A DNA stretch of 64,000 nt from Ahrensia kielensis DSM 5890 (GCF_000374465.1 NZ_KB894529.1:310001-374000); one strand, 5' to 3'. Positions 9,801-19,658 are shown, counted from the stretch's first letter. Notes: a model not told the origin generated them from the letters alone. Translations and numbers: made by a program.

Positions 9801-10248
9801 CAATCGAAATGGAGGCCACTCTGTCAAACCAAGCAGAGGTGCTGACTTTCGGATCACCGGCATCTTCAGGCAGTGTCGAAAGAGCTTTAACGGCAGTTTC
9901 CACATCGCGCATTGCGGTCTGCATATTATAGCCGTCTTGGAACTCCAATCTAATTGTCGCTGACCCCTCATTTGCATAAGAGGTCATTTCTTTGACGCCT
10001 TCAATATAGCGCACAGATGGTTCAGCAACCGCCAGAATGTTTCGCTCGACATCCTCCGCGCTGGCACCAGACCACGAAACCGATACATTGATATTTGAAG
10101 TTTCAATGGTTGGAAAAAACTGCGTGTTAATACGCGCAAGTGCAAACACACCAAACAGGATCATCAATACCATCAACAAATTCGCAGCATTAGGATGGCG
10201 AATAAATGTTGAGATCAATGAGCGCGGATTGGTGTGTGGCATGTTCAT
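6835..10248 (-). CDS. RND efflux transporter permease with extra central insertion
   Basis: A 1137-residue inner-membrane proton-driven pump of the AcrB/MexK hydrophobic-efflux (HAE1) type. N-terminal LISTFIRHPNAANLLMVLMIL is the first helix. The functional helix with VDDAIVVGEH (about 401-410), the FFILPGHL end of TM6 and the second-half GVVGAVIGHYLLG and GILVNDSIILVSR segments are all present. Compared with AcrB-type pumps (about 1030-1050 residues) it has roughly 90 extra residues near 495-585, including two added hydrophobic segments. It follows the membrane fusion protein with stop and start overlapping (TAATG at 10246-10250). No outer-membrane channel gene is in the window. Confidence 0.92.
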   Translation of the reverse strand: MNMPHTNPRSLISTFIRHPNAANLLMVLMILFGVFALARINTQFFPTIETSNINVSVSWSGASAEDVERNILAVAEPSVRYIEGVKEMTSYANEGSATIRLEFQDGYNMQTAMRDVETAVKALSTLPEDAGDPKVSTSAWFDRVASISIAGDIPEVELRKWAKRIRDDLIERGIEKVNFTGLRDLELKVILPESELRRRNLSISDVSQAISANSRDLPSGNLDGGIERQLRTVSNVDTARQLADIEVKAFSSGEKIRIGDIAEVKDGFEEGGVRGFSNQKLAIELDIQSGATADTLQTNQILTDYLSEIKSEIPPTIELQTYEVRADAVSDRIWLLVRNGLSGLLLVVIILFIFLDARIALWVAAGIPVALLATIGLIYVFGETINMFSLFGLIMMLGVIVDDAIVVGEHTDTMLGLGDDPVTAAENGVGQMLTPVTAAIITTIAAFAPILLITGGIGQIMGVLPIVVIAVALSSMIECFFILPGHLSHALRAQKAPRFSFWRMFIIALILALFVGAFLSRNAGTGMTVAASPIMQQIEIWQDETDPLLFATAVALSAMVLAGLVEACVLFVRNGFGLRSKLRSGEQNWFRRNFDQGFEWFKTKPFNWIVTLSFKWRYVTVAIAVAMILIFARGLTAGGHVGFVFFPSPESENISGNITFHPGTPESETIRAIAKYEQALRDAEASVGGEEKLIRATFVTLGSSGRSQGDNLARIKVQLSSSEKRTVRTPDFVREWQKFAPDLPSVRRFSVRQGRGGPQGADIDVQLKGTSIGVLKEAATEVSAIIAAIPGVSGVEDDLPYGKPELLMTMKPRGSALGFTLDDVGRQVRNAIEGSIPRRFARGDDEVTVRVMQTMGTNGTAALRSMQLTSPAGNNVPLLELVDLHEQQGFSTIQRRDGKTTISVSGDIDAAVNTTDGVVERLTASGALETVARKYGISYEFGGRSREQRDAFRDLQLGTIIALSVIYIVLAWVFGSYFKPLAVMLIIPFGVVGAVIGHYLLGFQLTILSMIGLLGLSGILVNDSIILVSRLDERQKMGDSIAEAAIGASRDRLRAVLLTSLTTIGGLVPLLFEKSIQAQLLMPMAITMVFGLATTTLLVLFLVPAIVGIGYDFTNSLVAIYGSSKQPRKTDDPIAGE

Positions 10249-11771
10249 TATTTGCCTGTCGCTTCACGGGCTTCTTGTATGAAGGGCCTGCGTTTTTCAC
10301 GCGGCAAGGCTTCCCAATCAGTATCTGAAAGACCGCTGATTTTCTTCGCAGCAGCAAGAACTTCTACGGATGGGCGATTGCCTTGCTCAGGCTTAGCTAT
10401 TTCATCGGCTTCTTCCGCAACACCATTTGCATCAACGATGCGTACTGCCAGTCCTTCTTCAATCTCTGAAATGCGTGTCGATAAAATCCAGTCCCCTTGG
10501 CCCAGACCAGCTGTGACAATCGCATCAGAACCATCATAAGCTGCAACGTGCAATTCACGCGCTTGCAGCTTTCCATCAATGATCAAATAAGCCGTATTGG
10601 AATCGAAGATTGCAGTTTCGGGCACACGCGCCGCATTTTCATAAAGACGGTCGGGCACTTCAATGGACACAAATGCGCCTGGACGCAATTGAACGGGTAG
10701 CTCCTCATTTTCATCAATGCGAGCAAAAACATCTACGCCGCCGCGCTCAGAGGCGATATCCGCGCCAATTCGAGTCACAGTTCCCGTGTAGGAATAGTCC
10801 GTGCCACCAACGGCCCATTTTAAGGCAACATTTCTTCCAATGAGAGGATCACCGTCCGCTGCGATACGTCCATATTGTGCATCTGTTAATGTGAAGCGCA
10901 CATCCAATGCCGCATCATCATAGATCGACACGGCAACATCATTTACCGAAACAATGCGGCCAATTTCTACACTCGAAGAACGCACAACACCGGAGAAAGG
11001 CGCACGCACGACTGTGTTGTTTAAATCGCGGATCGCACGCTCTACGCCAAGTTCTAAACGTTCACGCACGGCCTGTTGCTGAGAAAGACGCGCTTGAGCA
11101 ACGGCAATATTATTGCGCCGCTGGCTCATTGCTTGTTCGCGCTGACTTGCGATAAGCGAACGATCATCAACTTCTTTTTGCGTTAAAGTTCCATTTTTGC
11201 GTAGTTGCTCGGCGCGTTTTAAGTCCGCACGCGCCAACAGCAATTGGCTTTCTGCAAATTCAAGCTGGCCTTGTTCGGCACTCAGATTGGCTTGATTTTC
11301 AATAATCGTTGCATCTGTTTGCGCTAAATTCGCTTTGGCTTCGGCAACAGCTGCTTCAAAATCAATCCAGTCAACTAAGAACAGTTCAACGCCTTGTTCA
11401 ATGCGCTGCCCTGCGCCAAGGTCAGGATTAACCGACACGATTTTACCGGACACTGAGGGACGGATTTCCAATGATCGAGAAGCGGCAACTTCCCCGAACA
11501 GATTAATTGTTGGACGTTGTTCATCGAGCGTTATTGTTACCGCTTGAACTGGTATTTGAACATCAACTTTTGGCCGCGCTGTGCGCTCTGGCTTGGCGGC
11601 AATAAGGCGGTCCATGATGACGTAAGCAGCAATGATAACGGCCGCCATAAGCGCAAATTGTATTAACGCGCGAACAAACGGCACAAGAAATCTGCGTTGC
11701 TTGTGCCGCTTCCCATCATCATGGGCAGTATCCTCATCGGACGGCCTTGCCTTGGTGATCGATTGCAACAT
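10248..11771 (-). CDS. RND efflux periplasmic adaptor (membrane fusion protein)
   Basis: A 507-residue adaptor that bridges the RND permease and an outer-membrane channel. A basic cytoplasmic tail leads to one membrane helix (about residues 30-55). A barrel-sandwich segment (EVAASRSLEIRPSVSGKIVSVNPDLG), a long coiled-coil hairpin rich in A, Q, E and R (about 145-245), the returning half with VVRAPFSGVVRSSSVEIG, and beta-barrel and membrane-proximal domains follow. The frame extends to 11786, but GGAGG eight bases before the ATG at 11771 favours that start. The unusually long N-terminal tail has many charged residues. Cotranscribed with the permease. Confidence 0.9.
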   Translation of the reverse strand: MLQSITKARPSDEDTAHDDGKRHKQRRFLVPFVRALIQFALMAAVIIAAYVIMDRLIAAKPERTARPKVDVQIPVQAVTITLDEQRPTINLFGEVAASRSLEIRPSVSGKIVSVNPDLGAGQRIEQGVELFLVDWIDFEAAVAEAKANLAQTDATIIENQANLSAEQGQLEFAESQLLLARADLKRAEQLRKNGTLTQKEVDDRSLIASQREQAMSQRRNNIAVAQARLSQQQAVRERLELGVERAIRDLNNTVVRAPFSGVVRSSSVEIGRIVSVNDVAVSIYDDAALDVRFTLTDAQYGRIAADGDPLIGRNVALKWAVGGTDYSYTGTVTRIGADIASERGGVDVFARIDENEELPVQLRPGAFVSIEVPDRLYENAARVPETAIFDSNTAYLIIDGKLQARELHVAAYDGSDAIVTAGLGQGDWILSTRISEIEEGLAVRIVDANGVAEEADEIAKPEQGNRPSVEVLAAAKKISGLSDTDWEALPREKRRPFIQEAREATGK

Positions 11772-11849
11772 TGTCAAAGCCTCCATAACATCAACATTAA
11801 GACGCGTGGTGGTTCTGACAAGTTAAATATCACTCACAAACGCGTAGCG

Positions 11850-12845
11850 TTATTCTAATTCAACTGGCTCAAACTCGTAGCTGGTTGAACAAAACTCGCA
11901 AGTGATCGAAATTTTTCCGTTCTCAACCGACTCTTCACGTTGTTCAGGCGAAAATGACCGCAGAAGACTTTCCACCTTATCACGCGAACATGAACATTGA
12001 TCGACAACAGACTGCCCTTCAAACACCCGCACCCCACGCTCATGAAATAGCCGGTATAGGAGTTTATGAACGCCCAAATCTTCGTCAATCAATTCACTGT
12101 CAGCAACGGTTCCGACCAGTGCTTTGACTTCTGCCCAAGCTTCATCGTCATTGCCTTCATATACAGACAAATCAGTTTCGGCTGGCGCCTCGCCCGGATG
12201 CAGATCCTTTTGGCGAGCACGATCTTCTGACTCTGGCAAAAACTGTGCAAGTAATCCACCTGCACGCCACGTTGTCTGCTGATTACCATCATTGTCACGC
12301 GTAATCAATTTACCAACGGCCAAACGTACTTTCGTTGGGATTTGCTCTGACTGTTTGAAATAATTGTGAGCAATCTCTTCCAGCGAAGAACCATCAAGTT
12401 TTACCATACCCTGATAGCGGCTCATATATTTGCCTGGATCGACAGTAAGCGCGAGCATGCCTTTTCCAAGCATTTCAGTTGGCGAAGTATTACCCGTTGC
12501 CACCGCAGCATTAACTGCATCAGCATCATAACGTGCATAAGCACGGATTGAATCCGGTGTTACAAAGTCAACAACAAGCAGCGACACGGGGCCGTCTGTT
12601 TGAGTTTGCACAATCAATTTACCTGAAAATTTCAGCGATGTGCCAAGCAGGACTGTCAAGACAGTCATCTCACCCAAGAGCCGTGCTACAGGTTCAGGAT
12701 AATCGTGACGGTCCAGTATTGCGGTCAATGATGGCCCGAGCAGCACAGCACGGCCCCTCGCGTCCAAGACATCGATGTTAAAAGGCACAACTTCGTCCAG
12801 CTGCACAGGCGTTAACTCGCCTTCAGCTACATTTAGTTCGGTCAT
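11850..12845 (-). CDS. hslO: Hsp33 redox-regulated holdase chaperone
   Basis: A 331-residue cytosolic chaperone activated by oxidative unfolding. The zinc-binding redox switch is complete: Cys284-x-Cys286 in QCSCSRDK and Cys316-x-x-Cys319 in CEFCS. The N-terminal domain has RGRAVLLGPSL and GLLAQFLPE-type stretches. It lies last in the probable argD-argF-hslO operon, an arrangement known from Rhizobiales genomes. A short acidic C-terminal tail follows the zinc site. Confidence 0.95.
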   Translation of the reverse strand: MTELNVAEGELTPVQLDEVVPFNIDVLDARGRAVLLGPSLTAILDRHDYPEPVARLLGEMTVLTVLLGTSLKFSGKLIVQTQTDGPVSLLVVDFVTPDSIRAYARYDADAVNAAVATGNTSPTEMLGKGMLALTVDPGKYMSRYQGMVKLDGSSLEEIAHNYFKQSEQIPTKVRLAVGKLITRDNDGNQQTTWRAGGLLAQFLPESEDRARQKDLHPGEAPAETDLSVYEGNDDEAWAEVKALVGTVADSELIDEDLGVHKLLYRLFHERGVRVFEGQSVVDQCSCSRDKVESLLRSFSPEQREESVENGKISITCEFCSTSYEFEPVELE

Positions 12846-12904
12846 GGTAGTTCCATTTCTGGCGCATACTTTGTTTTAGTAAGCGCTCATTTGACAATAT
12901 GGCC

Positions 12905-13822
12905 TTATTTAAGACCTGTCACACACCATTCAATGATCGCCTTCTGCATATGTAGACGATTTTCTGCTTCATCAAAAACAACAGATTGCGGCCCGTCGAT
13001 TACTTCATCCGTTACTTCTTCGCCGCGGTGGGCTGGCAAGCAGTGCAGGAACAAAGCATCTTTATCCGCTTTGCTCATCAATTCCTGATTGACTTGATAT
13101 GGCTGAAACACGTTGTGACCCTTGGCCTTATCTTCAAAGCCCATCGAAACCCAAGTATCAGTCACAACCGCATGTGCACCAGACACAGCTTCGGCAGCAT
13201 CATGGCTAAGGGTAACATTCGCGCCATTTTTCACAGCCCAATCAATGTATTTTTGATTAGGCTCGCTGCCCTCAGGCACGGCAATCGACATATCAAAATC
13301 AAACCGTGCTGAGGCTTCTATCATCGAATGGAGAACATTATTGCCGTCACCTGTCCAAGCAATTTTTTTACCAGCAACAGGACCACGATGCTCCTCAAAA
13401 GTCATCAGATCAGCCATGATCTGACAAGGGTGCGTATCATCCGTCAGGCCGTTAATCACAGGCACGGTTGCGGCATCAGCCAATTCTATAAGGCGGTCAT
13501 GCTCTTTTGTGCGGATCATGATGATATCAACAAATCGTGACAGCACTTTTGCCGTATCGGCAATTGTTTCATCACGGCCGAGCTGCATTTCATTGCCCGT
13601 TAGCATGATTGTTTCACCGCCAAGCTGGCGCATTCCAACATCAAATGACACACGCGTTCTGGTCGATGGTTTTTCAAAAATCATCGCCAGTGCCAAACCA
13701 TCCAAAGGCTTGTTAGCCGTTCCAGCTTTTTGCGCTTTTTTGCGTGTGCCTGCAGCTTCCATGATCCGGCGAAGTTCACCTGAATCAATAGCAGCAATAT
13801 CTAGAAAATGACGAGGAGCCAT
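12905..13822 (-). CDS. argF: Ornithine carbamoyltransferase
   Basis: A 305-residue enzyme that joins carbamoyl phosphate and ornithine to citrulline in arginine synthesis. Carbamoyl-phosphate binding STRTR is at 53-57. The ornithine loop HCLPAHRG starts at 260. DDTHPCQ and the SMG-containing WVSMGFE segment are also present, so all catalytic motifs are intact. It follows argD by about 40 bases and precedes hslO by about 60, which fits an operon. Confidence 0.96.
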   Translation of the reverse strand: MAPRHFLDIAAIDSGELRRIMEAAGTRKKAQKAGTANKPLDGLALAMIFEKPSTRTRVSFDVGMRQLGGETIMLTGNEMQLGRDETIADTAKVLSRFVDIIMIRTKEHDRLIELADAATVPVINGLTDDTHPCQIMADLMTFEEHRGPVAGKKIAWTGDGNNVLHSMIEASARFDFDMSIAVPEGSEPNQKYIDWAVKNGANVTLSHDAAEAVSGAHAVVTDTWVSMGFEDKAKGHNVFQPYQVNQELMSKADKDALFLHCLPAHRGEEVTDEVIDGPQSVVFDEAENRLHMQKAIIEWCVTGLK

Positions 13823-13861
13823 GATTTTGTTCCAAACTTTTGTGAGTTTAGCTGATACGCG

Positions 13862-15049
13862 TTAAGGCGTTTTCAGCGATAGACTTTGGGCCGCTTTTTC
13901 TAGCCGCGCCAAACCCTCTGAAATTTCGTTATCGGTGATATTAAGCGGCGGCAAAAGCCTGACCACATTTGCACCAGCCGGTATGGCCAACATGTCTTGT
14001 TCCATCAATGCTTTGACAAAGTCGAGATTATTGACCTTGCATTTCAAGCCCAAAATCAAACCTTCTCCGCGCACTTCCTCGACCACATCAGGAAACTGAT
14101 CTGTGAGCGAAGCAAGACCTTGCTTAAACCGCAAAGATTTCTGCTTCACTTCATCAAGAAAACCATCTTCAAGCACAATATCAAGAACGGCATTACATGC
14201 AGCCATAGCTAATGGATTGCCGCCATATGTCGTGCCGTGCACACCTGGGACCATGCCGCTTGCTGCTTCTTCTGTCGCAAGACATGCACCAACCGGAAAG
14301 CCGCCGCCAAGTGCTTTGGCTGAGGCTAAAATATCTGGCTCAATACCAGCAAGTTCATAGGCAAAAAGGTGCCCAGTACGTCCCATTCCGGTTTGCACTT
14401 CATCCAAAATCAACAAGACATCATTTTCATCGCACAATTGGCGAATGTCTTGAAGAAACTGGTTGGGCACCGAACGAATACCGCCCTCGCCCTGAATTGG
14501 CTCGATTAATATTGCAGCAACGTCATGGGTCACGGCAGCTTTAAGCGCATCCAGATCACCAAATGGCAATTGATCGAAACCTTCAACTTTCGGGCCAAAA
14601 CCTTCCAAATATTTTTCCTGCCCACCGGCCGCAATCGTTGCGAGCGTGCGGCCATGAAATGCGCCTTCAAAAGTCAAAATACGAAACCGCTCAGGGTTTC
14701 CTTTTGAATAATGGTAACGGCGCGCAGTTTTAATGGAACACTCCAGCGCTTCTGCACCTGAGTTCGTAAAGAATACGCGGTCAGCAAAGCTTGCGTTGCA
14801 AAGCCTTTCAGCTGCGCGCGCTTGGCCCGGAATTTCATATAGGTTTGATGTATGCCAAAGCTTTTCAGCCTGCGCCTTTACCGCCTCCACTAAATGCGGA
14901 TGGGCATGGCCAAGTACATTAACCGCAACACCGCCGCCAAAATCTAAATATTTTCGGCCGGCCTGATCATACAGCCAAACGCCTTCACCGCGCTCGACCA
15001 CGATGGGTGCTCTGTTATAAGTATTAAAGAGTGATGACGGCGCATTCAT
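13862..15049 (-). CDS. argD: Acetylornithine transaminase
   Basis: Class III PLP-dependent aminotransferase of 395 residues. It converts N-acetylglutamate semialdehyde to N-acetylornithine and, in many bacteria, also serves as DapC in lysine synthesis. Motifs: [16 protein letters not shown] near 95, [12 protein letters not shown] near 216, and the PLP lysine K245 in [12 protein letters not shown]. First gene of the minus-strand arginine block. Its upstream region is shared with the divergent gcrA promoter. Confidence 0.94.
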   Translation of the reverse strand: MNAPSSLFNTYNRAPIVVERGEGVWLYDQAGRKYLDFGGGVAVNVLGHAHPHLVEAVKAQAEKLWHTSNLYEIPGQARAAERLCNASFADRVFFTNSGAEALECSIKTARRYHYSKGNPERFRILTFEGAFHGRTLATIAAGGQEKYLEGFGPKVEGFDQLPFGDLDALKAAVTHDVAAILIEPIQGEGGIRSVPNQFLQDIRQLCDENDVLLILDEVQTGMGRTGHLFAYELAGIEPDILASAKALGGGFPVGACLATEEAASGMVPGVHGTTYGGNPLAMAACNAVLDIVLEDGFLDEVKQKSLRFKQGLASLTDQFPDVVEEVRGEGLILGLKCKVNNLDFVKALMEQDMLAIPAGANVVRLLPPLNITDNEISEGLARLEKAAQSLSLKTP

Positions 15050-15189
15050 GTTTCTGGCCTAGAAGGTATAAATGAAAATGAAAAATGCCGCCCTCATGAG
15101 CGGCAATGACAGATAATGCGAGCTAAACACAGATGTCAATCGCTGCAGCCTGTGGTTAACCCTCAAGAAAATCAAGATTGTGATGCATT

Positions 15190-15385
15190 TTTGACTCACT
15201 TTTCATTGAAGTTGGGGAAAACCGAGAATTCGGATTCGTTAGTGCCTCAGGACTCTTGATCGAGAGTCCAGCACTATTGTAGTTTAAAAAAAACGGCAAG
15301 AAAGCCAGATAGTAAACTGTTCCTCATGTATCGAGTACGTCGCAGGTCTAATATCTATGACCGAGCAACGGAGAGGGATTCTATC
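15190..15385. promoter_or_regulatory. argD-gcrA divergent control region with five GANTC (CcrM) sites and a palindrome
   Basis: The roughly 360-base gap between argD and the chosen gcrA start contains no gene. GANTC sites occur at 15193-15197, 15233-15237, 15251-15255, 15264-15268 and 15377-15381. Two of them lie in the arms of a perfect inverted repeat: GGACTCT (15250-15256), spacer TGATCG, AGAGTCC (15263-15269). GANTC is the CcrM methylation target, and GcrA is known to act at promoters bearing methylated GANTC, so autoregulation or cell-cycle timing is likely. Promoter -35/-10 elements were not assigned. Confidence 0.55.
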
Positions 15386-15407
15386 TATAAACAGGATGGA
15401 GACGACC

Positions 15408-15986
15408 GTGAGTTGGACCGACGAACGCGTAGAAATGCTGAAAAAATTATGGGCAGAGGGTCTGAGCGCAAGCCAGATCGCTGCTAAACTTGGAGGCGTA
15501 AGCCGCAATGCGGTGATTGGTAAAGTCCACCGCCTTAAACTTTCAGGGCGAGCGAAATCGACAAAGCCTGCTGCACCGCGCGTGCGCCGCACACCCAATA
15601 GTGGTGGCACTTCGCGTCCAGCGTCCTCATCAGCAAGCAGCAGTGGCTCCTCTTCGGGCGGCGGCTCGAGCGTTGGCACATTTACATTGCCGCAACGCAC
15701 ACCGCCATCTGTCACGCACACGATTGGTGCAACCGCGCTAAAGCAGGACCACGAAGTTGTCGCCTACAAAGCGCCGCACCGTGATACTGATGATGTCGTC
15801 GCGCCTATGCCGCTTAAGTTGAAACTCGTTGATATCAACGAAAACACCTGTAAGTGGCCGTTTGGCGATCCACTTCAAGGTGAATTCTATTTCTGTGGAC
15901 ATGGCAATGAAGAAAGCTCTCCTTACTGTAAATATCACAGCAAGCTTGCTTTCCAGCAGCCACAAGATCGACGCCGTTCGCGCTAA
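15408..15986 (+). CDS. gcrA: GcrA cell cycle regulator
   Basis: A 192-residue alphaproteobacterial transcription regulator that binds sigma70-RNA polymerase and CcrM-methylated GANTC promoters. The N-terminal helix-turn-helix reads SWTDERVEMLKKLW ... GVSRNAVIGKVHRL. A low-complexity linker rich in S and G follows (about residues 60-95). The C-terminal zinc-like region has CKWPFGDP ... FCGH ... PYCKYH. The frame is open from 15357, but the conserved family start SWTDE and GGAG at 15398-15401 point to GTG at 15408. Divergent from argD. Confidence 0.93.
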   Translation: MSWTDERVEMLKKLWAEGLSASQIAAKLGGVSRNAVIGKVHRLKLSGRAKSTKPAAPRVRRTPNSGGTSRPASSSASSSGSSSGGGSSVGTFTLPQRTPPSVTHTIGATALKQDHEVVAYKAPHRDTDDVVAPMPLKLKLVDINENTCKWPFGDPLQGEFYFCGHGNEESSPYCKYHSKLAFQQPQDRRRSR

Positions 15987-16006
15987 AAGATAGATATAGA
16001 TAAAGC

Positions 16007-16036
16007 AAAAAGGCGGCTTAAAAGCCGCCTTTTTTA
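16007..16036. terminator. Bidirectional intrinsic terminator between gcrA and phoB
   Basis: Stem AAGGCGGCTT / AAGCCGCCTT with a two-base loop is followed by a T run on the plus strand. It is preceded by an A run, so it can also act on the minus strand. It ends both gcrA and the convergent pst-pho operon. Confidence 0.88.
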
Positions 16037-16056
16037 ATTGTGCTCATTTGAGTGTA

Positions 16057-16752
16057 TTATTTCACGGTTTCCAAAGCATAGCCTGCACCGCGAACAGTGC
16101 GAATTGGATCTTTAACGCGGCCAATATTTATCGCCTTGCGTAGACGCCCGATGTGGACATCAACGGTGCGGTCATCAACATAGATATTATCACCCCAAAC
16201 ACCATCAAGAAGCTGTACACGCGAAAATACGCGCCCTGGAGCTAACATAAAAAACTCAAGCAGACGGTATTCAGTTGGACCAAGCTTTAACTCGCGCTCA
16301 TTGCGATAAACCCGGTGCGCTTCACGATCGAGCTGAATGTCACCAGCTGTCAAACGGTCTGCAAGAACTTCCGGCTTCGCGCGGCGTAACATTGCACGCA
16401 CACGCGCTAACAATTCAGGTGTTGAAAATGGTTTGACGACATAATCATCTGCACCCGTTGAAAGACCACGAATACGCTCACTTTCCTCGCCGCGTGCGGT
16501 CAACATGATGATTGGCATATCTTGCGTTTCACGGCGTGCACGCAGCCTACGGCAAAGCTCGATACCGCTTACACCAGGCAACATCCAATCAAGCAGCAAA
16601 AGGTCAGGTTGGCTTTCACGCAGCATATCTTCTGCTTCGTCGCCGCGACTAACAGCTTCAACCTCAAACCCTTCTGCCTCAAGGTTATACTTCAGAAGAA
16701 TGCTTAATGCTTCTTCGTCTTCAACAACCATTATGCGTGGTTTTGCGCTCAT
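16057..16752 (-). CDS. phoB: Phosphate regulon response regulator PhoB
   Basis: OmpR/PhoB-type response regulator of about 231 residues. The receiver domain has VVEDEEAL, the phospho-acceptor Asp in LLLDWMLPG, LTARGEE and the KPFSTPELLARVRA end. The winged-helix DNA-binding domain has GPTEYRLLEFFM, VDDRTVDVHIGRLRKA and IRTVRGAGY. The frame opens with GTG at 16755 then ATG at 16752, preceded by GAGGTGAT. Last gene of phoR-pstSCAB-phoUB. PhoR, encoded upstream in the same block, should be its kinase. Confidence 0.95.
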   Translation of the reverse strand: MSAKPRIMVVEDEEALSILLKYNLEAEGFEVEAVSRGDEAEDMLRESQPDLLLLDWMLPGVSGIELCRRLRARRETQDMPIIMLTARGEESERIRGLSTGADDYVVKPFSTPELLARVRAMLRRAKPEVLADRLTAGDIQLDREAHRVYRNERELKLGPTEYRLLEFFMLAPGRVFSRVQLLDGVWGDNIYVDDRTVDVHIGRLRKAINIGRVKDPIRTVRGAGYALETVK

Positions 16753-16775
16753 CACATCACCTCGTATCCACCAGC

Positions 16776-17483
16776 TTAATCTAGGCTGACTTTATGTGTC
16801 TTGTCTTCATTTGGACGTGCTGCATCAAGTTTTTGACCCTTGACCATATAATATGTTGCCTCGGCAATATTTGTTGCATGGTCGCCAATACGCTCGATAT
16901 TTTTAGCGCAGAACAGGAGATGCGTACATGTTGTAATGTTACGCGGATCTTCCATCATGTAAGTGAGCAATTCACGGAATAGAGACGTGTACATTGCGTC
17001 AATTTCTTCGTCGCGCTCAATAATGTTATTGACTTCGTCAACTGAACGCGTGCCGTAGCAATCCAGAACTTCTTTGAGCTGCGCTGAGGCAAGCTCGCTC
17101 AAATGCTCAATGCCGCGCGCAAATTTCACGCCGTGTGAATATTCAGAAACAGAGCTGACACGTTTTGCGATACCTTTTGCCATATCGCCAATGCGTTCTA
17201 AATCAGACGAAATACGGATATTGGCAAAAACTTCACGCAGATCGTTCGCCATTGGCTGGCGCTGTGCAATTAATAGCACGGCTTTATCATCAATTTCACG
17301 CTGGCCTTCATCAAGGCGCATGTCATCTTTGATAACGGCACGTGCAAGGTCTACATCGCCTGTCGTGAGCGCTTTAACTGACTGACCGATCATTTTTTCA
17401 GCATGGCCGCCCATCTCAGCAATCTTATGCGTGAGAAACTGCATTTCATCTTCGAACGCTGAAACCGTATGTTGCTTTATCAT
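16776..17483 (-). CDS. phoU: Phosphate signalling complex protein PhoU
   Basis: A 235-residue all-helical protein with two PhoU repeats. Repeat 1 is near residues 18-105 (QREIDDKAVLLIAQRQPMANDLR, RISSDLERIGD). Repeat 2 is near 120-215 (ERDEEIDAMYTSLFRELL, NIERIGDHATNIAE). It links the Pst transporter to PhoR to keep the regulon off when phosphate is plentiful. It lies between pstB and phoB in the usual order. Confidence 0.95.
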   Translation of the reverse strand: MIKQHTVSAFEDEMQFLTHKIAEMGGHAEKMIGQSVKALTTGDVDLARAVIKDDMRLDEGQREIDDKAVLLIAQRQPMANDLREVFANIRISSDLERIGDMAKGIAKRVSSVSEYSHGVKFARGIEHLSELASAQLKEVLDCYGTRSVDEVNNIIERDEEIDAMYTSLFRELLTYMMEDPRNITTCTHLLFCAKNIERIGDHATNIAEATYYMVKGQKLDAARPNEDKTHKVSLD

Positions 17484-17512
17484 TTCAATTTCCTAATCAG
17501 AACAGATTAAAC

Positions 17513-18292
17513 TTAGCCAAAGCGGCCAGTTATATAATCCTGTGTGCGTTTTTCAGAAGGGTTGGTGAAAATGGTCTCTGTATCATCCACTTCAACCAAA
17601 TCGCCTAAGTGGAACATGGCAGTGCGCTGCGAAACACGCGCAGCCTGCTGCATGGAGTGTGTCACGATGACGATAGTATATTGCTCGCGCAATTCGCCGA
17701 TCAATTCTTCAACAATCGCAGTTGCAATTGGGTCAAGCGCCGAACATGGCTCGTCCATCAAAATGACTTCAGGCTGAACCGCTATTGCGCGTGCAATGCA
17801 AAGACGTTGCTGCTGACCACCGGAAAGGCCTGTACCAGGCTCCAAAAGACGGTCTTTCACCTCTTCCCATAGACCTGCACCGCGCAAACTTTTTTCGACG
17901 ATAACATCCAAATCAGCTTTTGATTTTGCAAGGCCGTGAATACGCGGGCCATAAGTGATGTTTTCGTAAATTGACTTTGGAAATGGGTTTGGTTTTTGGA
18001 ACACCATACCTACGCGTGCGCGCAATTCCACAACATCAATATTAGGGTCATAAATGTCTTCGCCATCAAGCGTTAAAAGACCTTTGACCTTACAAATATC
18101 AATCGTATCATTCATGCGGTTTAGGCAACGCAAATAAGTTGATTTACCACAACCTGAAGGGCCAATAAGCGCAGTCACTTGTCGCTCATAAACTTCCAAG
18201 TCTATGCCGTTGATTGCCTGTTTTGCGCCGTAGAAAACTTCAACGCCTTTACCTGCCATTTTAACTTTGGGCGTTTTGCTCTCGTCGTTCAT
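17513..18292 (-). CDS. pstB: Phosphate ABC transporter ATP-binding protein PstB
   Basis: ATPase of the high-affinity phosphate importer. Walker [13 protein letters not shown] signature [14 protein letters not shown], Walker [13 protein letters not shown] and the switch histidine in IVTHSMQQ are intact. The frame reaches 18361, overlapping pstA by 17 bases, with further ATGs at 18331 and 18292. GGAG nine bases before 18292 makes that the best-supported start (about 259 residues). Part of the pst operon. Confidence 0.94.
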   Translation of the reverse strand: MNDESKTPKVKMAGKGVEVFYGAKQAINGIDLEVYERQVTALIGPSGCGKSTYLRCLNRMNDTIDICKVKGLLTLDGEDIYDPNIDVVELRARVGMVFQKPNPFPKSIYENITYGPRIHGLAKSKADLDVIVEKSLRGAGLWEEVKDRLLEPGTGLSGGQQQRLCIARAIAVQPEVILMDEPCSALDPIATAIVEELIGELREQYTIVIVTHSMQQAARVSQRTAMFHLGDLVEVDDTETIFTNPSEKRTQDYITGRFG

Positions 18293-18344
18293 ATTTATGA
18301 TCTCCGACTCTTTTATTACATCGTGTTTCATTGTTTTTCGCCCA

Positions 18345-19658
18345 TTACCAGCGACGCTCAAAGCGTCTACGTAAGAAAATTGCCGTGATATTCATAACTG
18401 CAAGAAATGCCAGCAGTATGATAATTGCACCTGATGTACGCTCCACAAAAGCGCGTTCTGCTTCGTTCGCCCACATAAAGATTTGAACAGGTAGTGCCGT
18501 TGCCGGATCAAGCGGTGTTGCCGGTGCATCCACCACAAAGGCGACCATACCGATCAAAAGCAACGGTGCTGTTTCACCCAAAGCCTGCGCAAGACCAATA
18601 ATGGTGCCCGTCAAAACGCCGGGCGCAGCAAGCGGTAGGACATGGTGAAAGACCATCTGATTTTTAGAAGCACCAATACCGAGCGCAGCCGCACGAATTG
18701 ATGGTGGCACTGCTTTTAGTGCAGCGCGCGTGGCGATAATGATCGTTGGGAGGGTCATTAAAGATAGAACGAGACCACCAACCAGCGATGCCGAGCGCGG
18801 CATTCCAGCAAAGTTGATGAAAACAGCCAGTCCAAGCAAGCCATAAACAATAGACGGTACAGCCGCCAAATTATTGATGTTCACTTCGATTATGTCTGTC
18901 AGTTTATTTTTTGGTGCAAACTCTTCAAGATAGATGGATGCGGCCACACCAATAGGAAGTGATGTCAAAAGCACGATCAGCATCATATAAGCAGAGCCAA
19001 TAATCGCGACACCAACGCCTGCTGTTTCTGGCCGACTTGAGCCGCCATTTGTGAACAGGCCTGTATTAAAGCGACCCTCTAATGAACCATCAGCTTTCAA
19101 GCGATCCATCATCTCAAGTTGATTGTCTTTGATCTTACGGCGGCTCTCATCAACCGAAAGGTCAAACTGACCTTTGATCGCAGAGTCGACCTCGCCAGAA
19201 GCAAGCACCCAAACATTTTGAGTTTTGTTCATTAAGTCTGGATTCGACACCAACATGTCGCGAAGCTGAGTGCGTGCACCTTTTGAAATAAGTGCGTCAG
19301 CAGCTTTGGTTTGCGCTTTATCTTTCGGGTCAATGCCAAGCTTTTGATAAAGAGCAGCTTCAGCCAATTTAGGATAATTGGCCGTCAACAACTTCATCGG
19401 ATTTTCATTGCGCTCATTTTTTGGATCAATAACAGTCTCGTCAAAAGTGATGTCGAGATTGATCGATGTTTGCAGAAACGCCGTGTAGCCTTTTGAAACC
19501 ACCGTCCACAAAAGCAAGGCTAGAAAAAACAAGCCGAATGCAATCGCCAGTTTTCCATAAAGCTGGAAGCGGCGCTCAGCAGCATAACGTTGTTTCAAAC
19601 CAATATCGCGGCGCCTTGGAGCTACAGTATTGTTATCAGTAGGGAATGTATCAGCCAT
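18345..19658 (-). CDS. pstA: Phosphate ABC transporter permease PstA
   Basis: Inner-membrane permease of 437 residues with one N-terminal helix (about 33-55), a long periplasmic domain (about 60-220), then a five- to six-helix binding-protein-dependent permease domain. The coupling-loop EAA region is seen as [26 protein letters not shown]. The large periplasmic insert makes it longer than E. coli PstA (about 296 residues), as in many alphaproteobacteria. Its start overlaps the pstC stop (TAATG). Confidence 0.93.
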   Translation of the reverse strand: MADTFPTDNNTVAPRRRDIGLKQRYAAERRFQLYGKLAIAFGLFFLALLLWTVVSKGYTAFLQTSINLDITFDETVIDPKNERNENPMKLLTANYPKLAEAALYQKLGIDPKDKAQTKAADALISKGARTQLRDMLVSNPDLMNKTQNVWVLASGEVDSAIKGQFDLSVDESRRKIKDNQLEMMDRLKADGSLEGRFNTGLFTNGGSSRPETAGVGVAIIGSAYMMLIVLLTSLPIGVAASIYLEEFAPKNKLTDIIEVNINNLAAVPSIVYGLLGLAVFINFAGMPRSASLVGGLVLSLMTLPTIIIATRAALKAVPPSIRAAALGIGASKNQMVFHHVLPLAAPGVLTGTIIGLAQALGETAPLLLIGMVAFVVDAPATPLDPATALPVQIFMWANEAERAFVERTSGAIIILLAFLAVMNITAIFLRRRFERRW

